From contig CALURJ010000005.1 in the NCBI GenBank assembly GCA_944323145.1, forward strand, positions 1-64,000: a stretch of 64,000 nucleotides of DNA. The letters run 5' to 3'. Below the pieces are notes generated by a model. It searched no databases, had not been told where the DNA came from, and worked only from the letters and a program-made list of their open reading frames with translations. The stretch comes from Candidatus Gastranaerophilales bacterium (GTDB lineage Bacteria > Cyanobacteriota > Vampirovibrionia > Gastranaerophilales > Gastranaerophilaceae). Below, in pieces: positions 7,826 through 15,227 of the stretch (its first letter is position 1; each line of letters starts with the position of its first letter). The translations under genes and the position numbers were made by a program.

Positions 7826-9139
7826 ATGAGCACACAATTTAAGTATTACGCTAAAGAACTTTTAAACATTGCCCTGCCGATTATTATGGGAAACCTCGGA
7901 TTTATTCTGATAGGTGCAGGTGACGTTCTTGTAGCAGGACATCATTCAACTGATACGCTTGCCGCTATTAGTATTGCAACAGCGATTACAAATTGTATTC
8001 AGACATTCGGCGTCGGATTGATTTCAAGTGTTTCTCCATTGCTTTCAAATTTCAGAGGAGAAAGAAAAAGTGCAAAAAAATATTTTTATCCGACTATAAG
8101 ATTTGCCATGCTTTTGGCTTTTATTATAATGCTTGCAGTGCTGGCATTTATTCCTTTGATTGATTATTTGCATTTTGACCCTAAACTTGTTCCAATGATT
8201 AAGGAATATATGTTTATTACTGCATTTGCAACATTTGGAGCATACTTGCACTCCGCATTAAAAGAATTTTTGCAGGCTTTTGAAATTGTTTTTATCCCTA
8301 ATTTGATAACCGCAATCGCTGTATTTTTAAATATTGCACTTTGTTTTGCAATGGTTTTCGGATTCGGGCCTATTCCTTCAATGGGAGTTATTGGTTTAGC
8401 TGTTGCAAGTTTTATAATCAGATATTTTATGGGTTTTGCCCTGCTTATTTATTGTTTCAAACTGATGAACTTCAAAAATTACAAAGACTTTGAATACTAT
8501 AAGAGTTTGATTAAAATAGGTATTCCTATATCATGTGCAGTTATGGTTGAATTTGTTGCCTTCAACAGCATTGCAATTCTTATGGGCAGAGTTGCCGGAG
8601 TTTATGCGGCTGCTCAGAATTTGGTGTGTACTTTGACAACAATATCGTTTATGGTTCCGTTTGCGGTATCAAATGCGATTGCGGTTAAAGTCGGATTTGC
8701 AAACGGTGCAGGTAATATCAAGGACTTAAAGAGATATTCTTTTGTTGGAATAGTTATATGTACAGGTTTTATGATGCTGAGCGCACTGGTATTTTCATCA
8801 TTTCCGCACTTCCTTGTCGGTTTGTTTACTCAGGATATTAATCTTGTGAAAATATCTGTTCCGATTTTGTATATATTATCGGTATTTCAAATATTTGACG
8901 GATTACAGATATCTCTTGCCGGAATATTTAAGGGAATGAAAAGAACCGGAATTGTGCTGTTGTCAAATTTTATAGCTTATTGGATGATTTCAATTCCTGT
9001 AGGGTGTACACTTGCATTTCATTTTCATTTAGATTTGAAAGGGTTCTGGTACGGGCTTGCGTCTGCGGCTGTAATCCTGTGTGTAATAATGGTTTTCATG
9101 TTAATCAAAAGTATTAAGAATTTGGAAACTGTCAAATAG
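7826..9139 (+). CDS. MATE-family multidrug/metabolite exporter
   Basis: A 437-residue inner-membrane transporter with about twelve hydrophobic segments in two similar halves, as in MATE antiporters that expel drugs or metabolites against Na+ or H+. The N-terminus KELLNIALPIIMGNLGF and the AGDVLVAGH segment fit helix 1 and helix 2 of the family. The substrate cannot be read from the sequence. A TATAAT box ends 8 nt before the ATG and no ribosome site is visible, so the mRNA is probably leaderless. Confidence 0.9.
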   Translation: MSTQFKYYAKELLNIALPIIMGNLGFILIGAGDVLVAGHHSTDTLAAISIATAITNCIQTFGVGLISSVSPLLSNFRGERKSAKKYFYPTIRFAMLLAFIIMLAVLAFIPLIDYLHFDPKLVPMIKEYMFITAFATFGAYLHSALKEFLQAFEIVFIPNLITAIAVFLNIALCFAMVFGFGPIPSMGVIGLAVASFIIRYFMGFALLIYCFKLMNFKNYKDFEYYKSLIKIGIPISCAVMVEFVAFNSIAILMGRVAGVYAAAQNLVCTLTTISFMVPFAVSNAIAVKVGFANGAGNIKDLKRYSFVGIVICTGFMMLSALVFSSFPHFLVGLFTQDINLVKISVPILYILSVFQIFDGLQISLAGIFKGMKRTGIVLLSNFIAYWMISIPVGCTLAFHFHLDLKGFWYGLASAAVILCVIMVFMLIKSIKNLETVK

Positions 9140-9177
9140 CTTATTTTTATGGTAGTATAAACTTGAATGGAGGATTT

Positions 9178-9651
9178 ATGCATACAGAAGAAAGAACATT
9201 TGTGGCTATTAAGCCTGACGGAGTAATCAGAGGTTGTGTCGGAGAGATTATAAGCCGTTTTGAAAAGAAGGGTTATAAACTAATCGGCATGAAAATGCTT
9301 CAGGTAAACGAAGAAATTGCTGCAAAACACTATGAAGAACATATTAATAAACCTTTTTACCCGAGTCTTGTAAAATATATTACAAGCGGCCCGATTGTAG
9401 CTATGGTATTTCAGGGTTATAAGGCTGTTCAGGGTATCCGTCATCTTTTAGGTGCAACTGACCCTTGTGAAGCTGACGTCGGCTCAATTAGAGCTGATTA
9501 TGCGCAGCTTAAGGAATATAATACAATTCACGGTTCTGACAGCGTTGAAAGTGCTGAAAGAGAAATCAACATTTACTTTAAGCCGGAAGAACTATGCCCT
9601 GATTACAAAAATATGATGGAAATTGTAACAGAGGATATTGATGCGAGATAA
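9178..9651 (+). CDS. ndk: Nucleoside diphosphate kinase
   Basis: A 157-residue enzyme that balances NTP pools by phosphate transfer through a His. ERTFVAIKPDGVIRG is the N-terminal signature and NTIHGSDS holds the active-site His. This ATG follows GGAGG at close spacing; earlier in-frame starts (TTG, ATG) would put the ribosome site inside the gene. It overlaps tgt by 11 nt, indicating a two-gene operon. Confidence 0.96.
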   Translation: MHTEERTFVAIKPDGVIRGCVGEIISRFEKKGYKLIGMKMLQVNEEIAAKHYEEHINKPFYPSLVKYITSGPIVAMVFQGYKAVQGIRHLLGATDPCEADVGSIRADYAQLKEYNTIHGSDSVESAEREINIYFKPEELCPDYKNMMEIVTEDIDAR

Positions 9652-10765
9652 TGCTCACGAGTATTTTAGTTATGAATTAGTTCATGAATGTAAACAGACA
9701 GGCGCAAGAGCAGGAATTTTGACTACTCCGCACGGAATGATTAAAACTCCTATCTTTATGCCTGTCGGAACTAATTCTGCCGTGAAAACGTTGACCTGTG
9801 ATCAGGTAGCTGATACGGGTGCGCAAATTATTCTTGCAAATTCTTACCATCTTTATTTGAGAGCCGGTACAAAATTAATAAAACAGTTTGGCGGAATACA
9901 CGGGTGGATGAACTGGCATAAACCTGTTTTGACTGATTCTGGCGGTTTTCAGGTCTTTTCGTTGAGCCATTTAAACAAAATTACGGAAGACGGTGTTGAA
10001 TTCCGCGATCCCAAAGACGGTAAAAAACATTTTATAAATCCTGAAGTTTCTATGGAAATTCAGCAGGACATAGGTGCTGATATAATTATGGCTTTTGATC
10101 AGTGTGCGCCTTATCCTTGTGATTATGATACCGCTAAGAAGGCAATGGAACGTACTCACAGATGGTTGGAAAGATGTTTTAAAGCTAAAACAAATCCAAA
10201 GCAGGCATTATTCCCTATTGTACAGGGTGCTTTTTACGATGATTTGAGGCGTGAAAGTGCTTCTGTCATATCTTCTTACGACGCTGTGGGTTATGCAATA
10301 GGGGGCTTAAGTGTAGGCGAAACAAAAGATATAATGAATCATTTTACGGAATTTACGGCTCCTCTGCTTCCCAAGTATAAACCGCGTTACCTTATGGGGG
10401 TCGGAACGCCTGAAGATTTGCTTGACGGAATTAAGCGCGGTATTGATATGTTTGACTGCGTTTTACCGACCCGTAATGCCCGTCATGGCTCGTTTTTTAC
10501 ATGGGAAGGAAAATCAAATATTAAAACAAAACAGTATTATGATGATGAGCGTCCGCTTGTTGAAGGATGTAATTGCTATGCCTGCAAAAATCACTCAAGG
10601 GCATATATCAGACATTTGTGGCGATGCGGTGAAGCTACTGCATCAACTTTGTTATCAATACATAATATAAAATTTCTGGTTGATTTTTCTCAAAAATGCC
10701 GTGAGGCAATTCTGCAAGACAAGTTTGGGGATTTTTACAACGAACATTACAAAAAACTTATTTGA
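9641..10765 (+). CDS. tgt: Queuine/preQ1 tRNA-ribosyltransferase
   Basis: A 374-residue enzyme that swaps guanine 34 for preQ1 in tRNAs with GUN anticodons. The motif LTDSGGFQVFS near residue 100 and MFDCVLPTRNARHG hold the two catalytic Asp residues; the zinc site is CNCYACKNH followed by a distal His. GAGG sits 6 nt before the ATG, inside ndk. No other queuosine genes are in the window. The gene ends with TGA, showing that TGA works as a stop here. Confidence 0.97.
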   Translation: MRDNAHEYFSYELVHECKQTGARAGILTTPHGMIKTPIFMPVGTNSAVKTLTCDQVADTGAQIILANSYHLYLRAGTKLIKQFGGIHGWMNWHKPVLTDSGGFQVFSLSHLNKITEDGVEFRDPKDGKKHFINPEVSMEIQQDIGADIIMAFDQCAPYPCDYDTAKKAMERTHRWLERCFKAKTNPKQALFPIVQGAFYDDLRRESASVISSYDAVGYAIGGLSVGETKDIMNHFTEFTAPLLPKYKPRYLMGVGTPEDLLDGIKRGIDMFDCVLPTRNARHGSFFTWEGKSNIKTKQYYDDERPLVEGCNCYACKNHSRAYIRHLWRCGEATASTLLSIHNIKFLVDFSQKCREAILQDKFGDFYNEHYKKLI

Positions 10766-10770
10766 CTTGT

Positions 10771-10822
10771 TTAAAAATTTCATTATTATAAAAACAAATG
10801 TTGGTTATAATGAAATTTTTAA
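10771..10822. other. AT-rich hairpin after tgt
   Basis: An 18-21-nt inverted repeat, TTAAAAATTTCATTATTATAA with TTATAATGAAATTTTTAA, apart from three unpaired bases. It could end the tgt transcript or control the small gene that starts four bases beyond it. Confidence 0.5.
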
Positions 10823-10825
10823 AAT

Positions 10826-10990
10826 ATGAAAGATATATTAAAAGCTTTGCTGAAAACGGTTTCGGCTCTCAACAAATCAGTTGAGCCGGTTACTATGTCA
10901 GATAATTCAGCAGATGAAAAGCTAATTCAATCATCTGACAAACTAAGAGATTTGAAAAGTGTTTCAAAAGACGAGGATAAATCTAATTAA
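10826..10990 (+). CDS. Small hypothetical protein
   Basis: A 54-residue reading frame, MKDILKALLKTVSALNKSVE at the N-terminus and a charged Lys/Asp/Ser-rich C-terminus. It has no clear ribosome site, and its 3' end overlaps the end of mutS (opposite strand) by 8 nt. The amphipathic start and hydrophilic tail recall the small protein at 31179. It may be real or chance. Confidence 0.4.
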   Translation: MKDILKALLKTVSALNKSVEPVTMSDNSADEKLIQSSDKLRDLKSVSKDEDKSN

Positions 10991-13559
10991 ATAAATTTAA
11001 CTGTGGGACTTCCACATTTGGAACATCAGAATTACGCTTGCGTGTTGCAAGATTGTTTGAATAATCCTTCTGCATTCTCGTCATTAAGTCCTCCGAACGT
11101 TTTATAACCGCATTTGGAAGCCCTGCCATTTTGGCAACCTGAATCCCGTAACTCTTGCTTGCTCCGCCCTGAACAATTTTTCGTAAAAATTCAATTTCTC
11201 CGTTTTCTTCAGATATTGTAATTCTGTAATTTTTTATCTGAGGATAAGTTTGAGTCATTACATTTAATTCATGATAATGTGTTGCAAATATGCAGCGAGC
11301 CTTGATTTTAGTTGCAATATATTCTGCAACAGCCCATGCAATGGCAACTCCGTCATACGTACTTGTGCCTCTGCCGATTTCATCCAGTAAAATCAGACTT
11401 CTTTCCGTAGCTGAATTTAAAATACATGCGGTTTCAACCATTTCAACCATAAATGTTGACTGCCCGAGGGTTAAATCGTCTGATGCACCGACTCTTGTGA
11501 AGATTTTGTCAATTATACCTATTTTTGCAAAATCCGCAGGAACCCATGAACCTATTTGAGCTAAAATTGCAATCAGGGCATTTTGCCTCATATACGTTGA
11601 CTTACCTGCCATATTTGGTCCGGTTAAAATCATAAACTGTGTTGCTTCAGATGAATTGCATTTTAATTCCAAATCGTTCGGCACATATTCACCCAATGGA
11701 AGAATTTTCTCCAAAACCGGATGACGACCGTTTTTAACAATAAAATCGTCAGATTCATCAATTATCGGTTTACAATAGTTATTTTCAACGGCTGCCTGTG
11801 CAAGACCAGCATAGACATCACATAATGAGATGCACTGAGCAATTTCCCTTATTTTCGTGACAAATTCTTTTGAATACTCTCTGAAATCACAGAAGAGTTT
11901 GTATTCAAGCTCGGTTGATTTAAATTTGGCAGAAAGTACATCATCTTCATGTTTTTTTAATTCTTCCGTAATAAATCTTTCACCGTTAGTAAGAGTTTGT
12001 TTTCTTATGTAACCTTCAGGAATTTGATTAAGGTAAGAATTTGAAATTTCAATAAAGTAGCCGAAAACTTTGTTAAATCCGACTTTAAGAGATTTAATTC
12101 CGGTTCTTTCTTTTTCCTGCTCTTCAAAATTTTTGAGCCATTGTTCACCGCCTGTCAGAAGTTCGCGGAAATAATCAAGTTCTCCTGACACTCCGTCTTT
12201 TAGTATCCCGCCGTCTTTTATCAGTGCGGGGGCCTCATCTGATATTGTTTTATCAATAAGTGCCGTATATTCGACAATTTCATCTTTATATTTTTCTATT
12301 TGCTCAAGCGGATTATATTGAAGTGTTGATGAAGCCTGTAAAAGCTCCGGCAGCATCGCAAGCGATGTTTTTAAACTCAAAAAATCTCTGGGGTTTGCAG
12401 AGTTGTTAGACATCCTTGTTGCGAGTCTTTGAATATCATAAACTTTTTCTAAAAGATTACAGAGATTAATCCTTTCATCATTTTTTTCAACGAGTTCGGA
12501 AATACAATTTTGTCTTGCAATAATATCTTCTGCTCTTTTTAACGGCTGACAAATCCAGTTTTTTAAAAGCCTTGCTCCCATATTGGTTTTGGTTTTATCT
12601 ACAGCCCATAAAAGCGACCCGAACTTATTCTTATCCCTTAAAGTTTCTGTTAATTCAAGGTTTCTTCTTGTACTGCCGTCCAAAATCATAAATTCGGAAA
12701 GTTCGTAGGGCTCAATACGTTCAAATTTTGGAACGTTTTCCATCATATTTTCCCAGACATAAGCAAGTAAAGCTCCTGCAGCTCTGAATCCAAGCTTGTA
12801 GCGGCTGTAACCGAAAGCTTCAAGACTTTCTGTTTTAAAAACAGCTTTTAAATTATTTGTAGCAAAATTTTCATCAAAAACTGATGTAGGAATTTTGGAG
12901 CAGTTATAAAGTTTGGTAATTCTTTCAGGAAGGTTTATTTTTTCATCGGGAACAATCTGAAAAGGCATAATTTTTGCTCTTATTGAAGGCCCTAAAACTT
13001 CAGTCGGGGCTATTCTTGCAAGTTCATCCATAATGAGATTTAGAGGGGCCTGAGTAACCTTAAATTCTCCTGTTGAAATATCTGAGTAAGAAAATCCGTA
13101 AAAATCACTTTTTTCATCTTTAAAAAGCGCACAAATGTAGTTGTTTGAATTCTGCTTTAAAAAATCGCTTTCTGTAAGTGTTCCCGATGTGATAATTCTT
13201 GTAATACCGCGTTTTACAATTCCTTTAGCAAATTTCGGGTCTTCAAGCTGATCGCATATAATGACTTTGTAATTTTTTTGAACAAGTTTTTCCAAATAGG
13301 AATTTATAGCCTTAGCAGGAATTCCCGCAAGCGGAATTCTTCCGAATTTACCCTGTTCTCTACCTGTAAGGGTAAGTTCAAGTTCTTTTGACATTGTAAC
13401 AGCGTCTTCAAAAAAAGTTTCATAAAAGTCGCCGAGTCTGTAAAGCAGAATTTTGTCCGGATGCTGGTGTTTTATTTTTAAATATTCCTGCATAGCAGGG
13501 GTAAGGTCTTCTACCTTTATATCCGCAGTATTGATGTAATTGATTTCAGGTTTTTTCAT
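10983..13559 (-). CDS. mutS: DNA mismatch repair ATPase MutS
   Basis: An 858-residue mismatch-recognition protein. The N-terminal mismatch-binding loop is GDFYETF (the Phe-x-Glu pair), the C-terminal ATPase has Walker A GPNMAGKSTYMRQ, Walker B LILLDEIGRGTSTYDG and ATHYHEL. The open frame extends 13 codons further, but MKKPEINYIN is the natural start. Upstream is an extended -10, TGTTATACT, 12 nt before the ATG with no ribosome site, so the leader is very short or absent. The intergenic space to the divergent gene is only 37 bp. If the pilin tracts are phase-variable, MutS activity would affect their switching rate. Confidence 0.96.
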   Translation of the reverse strand: MKKPEINYINTADIKVEDLTPAMQEYLKIKHQHPDKILLYRLGDFYETFFEDAVTMSKELELTLTGREQGKFGRIPLAGIPAKAINSYLEKLVQKNYKVIICDQLEDPKFAKGIVKRGITRIITSGTLTESDFLKQNSNNYICALFKDEKSDFYGFSYSDISTGEFKVTQAPLNLIMDELARIAPTEVLGPSIRAKIMPFQIVPDEKINLPERITKLYNCSKIPTSVFDENFATNNLKAVFKTESLEAFGYSRYKLGFRAAGALLAYVWENMMENVPKFERIEPYELSEFMILDGSTRRNLELTETLRDKNKFGSLLWAVDKTKTNMGARLLKNWICQPLKRAEDIIARQNCISELVEKNDERINLCNLLEKVYDIQRLATRMSNNSANPRDFLSLKTSLAMLPELLQASSTLQYNPLEQIEKYKDEIVEYTALIDKTISDEAPALIKDGGILKDGVSGELDYFRELLTGGEQWLKNFEEQEKERTGIKSLKVGFNKVFGYFIEISNSYLNQIPEGYIRKQTLTNGERFITEELKKHEDDVLSAKFKSTELEYKLFCDFREYSKEFVTKIREIAQCISLCDVYAGLAQAAVENNYCKPIIDESDDFIVKNGRHPVLEKILPLGEYVPNDLELKCNSSEATQFMILTGPNMAGKSTYMRQNALIAILAQIGSWVPADFAKIGIIDKIFTRVGASDDLTLGQSTFMVEMVETACILNSATERSLILLDEIGRGTSTYDGVAIAWAVAEYIATKIKARCIFATHYHELNVMTQTYPQIKNYRITISEENGEIEFLRKIVQGGASKSYGIQVAKMAGLPNAVIKRSEDLMTRMQKDYSNNLATRKRNSDVPNVEVPQLNLFN

Positions 13560-13596
13560 AGTTATAATAATAGTATAACATGACAAGGATTTCAAC

Positions 13597-14196
13597 ATGG
13601 GTTGTTTAAAAAATATTTTGAGAGCAATAATACTTACACTGGCTGTTATAGGTTTTCTTTCGTTAGGCGGAAAAGAACTTATTGCCGGCTTAATTCACAA
13701 TTACATAAATCCTTCAAAAGAAACAGTTCTTGAAAGAGCTCAAAAGGTAGGGGATTTTTCAAAAATTAACGATGAATTTGAAATAGAAAAGGCCGCGGGG
13801 ATAATGGGTTATAATGCTGTTGTTGCCGAGCACAAGGCTACAGGGCAAAAAATGTTTGTTGTTGAATCAGGTGATAAGGCCATATTGACTGCTGAAGATA
13901 TAAAATCTGATGATGTTGAAGAGAAGTTAAGAAAAGCTTTGAGTAAGGTTAAATATCAGGCAGTATCGGTGGATGAGCTTAAGGTCACAAAGCACGGAAC
14001 AATGAATTCATACGGGAAAGAGGTTCCGTTTGTGAAATTTGAAGCAAAAGTAAAGAAACTCCCGATAGGTGAGGTCGGCGGGATTATTTCTGTAGCGCAG
14101 ACAAAAGACGGAGAACCGAGACTTTTAATATCCGCAAATGAAAAAAATAAATATTCCCAGTTGATTTCTGATGAATTTTTCAGAAAAATAAAATAA
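13597..14196 (+). CDS. Membrane-anchored hypothetical protein
   Basis: A 199-residue protein with one N-terminal hydrophobic segment (about residues 8-32, AIILTLAVIGFLSLGG) and a soluble remainder of mixed alpha/beta character. I do not recognise the family. The start follows AAGGA at 7-nt spacing. It is divergent from mutS and shares a compact promoter region: a plus-strand TATAAT overlaps the minus-strand -10 candidates. Confidence 0.75.
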   Translation: MGCLKNILRAIILTLAVIGFLSLGGKELIAGLIHNYINPSKETVLERAQKVGDFSKINDEFEIEKAAGIMGYNAVVAEHKATGQKMFVVESGDKAILTAEDIKSDDVEEKLRKALSKVKYQAVSVDELKVTKHGTMNSYGKEVPFVKFEAKVKKLPIGEVGGIISVAQTKDGEPRLLISANEKNKYSQLISDEFFRKIK

Positions 14197-14263
14197 TAAC
14201 CCGATAAATATTCGTATGATATGGACATATTGTATTGTTTGTGTTATTTTTGGGTTATGGAAT

Positions 14264-14395
14264 GTTTATGTCGAAGTGGCACTCTGCCGAAAAAAATGAT
14301 TGATAATCATTTTTTGAGAGGGCGCACAGCGCATCCGCCACAGACAATCTGACATGTACCGTAACAATTGAATAATATTTATGTCGAAGTGGCGG
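14264..14395 (+). repeat. 16-bp direct repeat copying the tRNA-Leu 5' end
   Basis: TTTATGTCGAAGTGGC occurs just before the tRNA gene body and again about 115 bp upstream. Between the copies lie a perfect hairpin (AAAAAATGATT with AATCATTTTTT) and a GC-rich stem. The layout resembles the trace of an insertion or recombination at the tRNA 5' end. Confidence 0.55.
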
Positions 14396-14467
14396 AATTG
14401 GTAGACGCGCACGATTCAGGTTCGTGTGGTTAACGCCTTGAGGGTTCGAGTCCCTTCTTCGACACCA
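14383..14467 (+). tRNA. tRNA-Leu (CAG)
   Basis: Acceptor arms GTCGAAG and CTTCGAC pair fully. The D arm GGCGGAATTGGTAGACGC is the Leu type; the anticodon stem CACGA/TCGTG encloses loop TTCAGGT with anticodon CAG; a long variable arm and the T arm GGTTCGAGTCCC follow. The 3' CCA is encoded. A terminator follows within a few bases. Confidence 0.97.
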
Positions 14468-14471
14468 TAAA

Positions 14472-14505
14472 AATAAAAGCGGTTTTATCTCCGCTTTTAT
14501 TTTTA
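14472..14505 (+). terminator. Terminator of tRNA-Leu
   Basis: An 11-bp stem (AATAAAAGCGG with CCGCTTTTATT) with an 8-nt loop, leading into a T-rich run. Confidence 0.75.
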
Positions 14506-14636
14506 TTATTAGCACGATAACTTAAGAAAAAATATTTATTACAAGCCTTTATATCCTTGTAATTCCATTAATACTGCTGATTATATTATTTTTTGTTAAT
14601 ATTAAGGTAACTATTATTGTTGACAAGGAACAGGAT

Positions 14637-14852
14637 TTGTTAATTATTAAAAACAAACGAATTATCGGTGTAAAAAACGATAAAATTCCTCTGAACAGAA
14701 TAAAAGATATTGAAGTAGTTAACACCGGAAAATACGGTATTGTTAATTACAGATTAAAAAGCGGCGTTGACTATGAGATTTTGAGATTAGACAATTTTGA
14801 AGAAGAGGAAAGAGTCTGCAATAAGATAAAAGGGGTTATTTTTGATGAATAG
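14637..14852 (+). CDS. Small membrane-linked protein, start uncertain
   Basis: At least 71 residues, with a predicted beta-rich body (RIIGVKNDKIPLNRIKDIEVV) that resembles the PH-like domains of small bacterial membrane proteins. The same frame stays open back to 14526 and there codes a strong hydrophobic segment, but that stretch has no ATG, GTG or TTG. Either a rare start is used, the 5' end was lost when the tRNA-Leu/terminator block came next to it, or translation begins at this TTG. It overlaps the next gene by 8 nt. Confidence 0.5.
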   Translation: MLIIKNKRIIGVKNDKIPLNRIKDIEVVNTGKYGIVNYRLKSGVDYEILRLDNFEEEERVCNKIKGVIFDE

Positions 14853-15192
14853 AAATGATTTAATAAAACGTTGTCTTGTGTTTGATGATGCGGTTGAAAC
14901 TTATCCTTTTAAAGATAAAACTTACGGTGAGTATGCTGTGTTAAGGCATAAGAGTAACGGGAAATGGTTTGGTCTTGTTTTTTATCTTAATGAAAAATTA
15001 TGTTTAAATTTAAAATGTAATCCGGTGGATTCTGCAATTTTGCGTGACGAGTATAAATTTATAACGCCGGCATGGCATATGAACAAGGTTCACTGGATTA
15101 TGATTGATGTGAATAAATGTCCTGTTGATTTGCTTGATGCATTAATAGAAGCAAGTTTTAATTTAACCGCTCCAAAGCGCAAAAGAAAATAG
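14845..15192 (+). CDS. MmcQ/YjbR-family protein
   Basis: A 115-residue protein of the MmcQ/YjbR DNA-binding-fold family: FPFKDKTYGEYAVLR-like N-terminus (here YPFKDKTYGEYAVLRHKSN), KLCLNLKCNP and the PAWHMNKVHWI stretch typical of the family. Its biological role is unknown. AGGGG lies about 9 nt before the ATG. It overlaps the preceding small gene, and uvrA follows 35 nt later with its own promoter. Confidence 0.85.
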   Translation: MNRNDLIKRCLVFDDAVETYPFKDKTYGEYAVLRHKSNGKWFGLVFYLNEKLCLNLKCNPVDSAILRDEYKFITPAWHMNKVHWIMIDVNKCPVDLLDALIEASFNLTAPKRKRK

Positions 15193-15193
15193 T

Positions 15194-15221
15194 TTGAAAT
15201 CCGATTTTTACATGCAATAAT
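15194..15221 (+). promoter_or_regulatory. Promoter of uvrA, leaderless type
   Basis: TTGAAA, 16-nt spacer and extended -10 TGCAATAAT. Only 6 nt separate the -10 from the uvrA ATG and no ribosome site is present. Confidence 0.6.
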
Positions 15222-15227
15222 ATAGTT

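Noticed and set aside
14255-14515. An 86-codon minus-strand frame over tRNA-Leu
   Set aside because: It is the well-known false frame produced by reading a tRNA-Leu gene backwards; the tRNA is certain.
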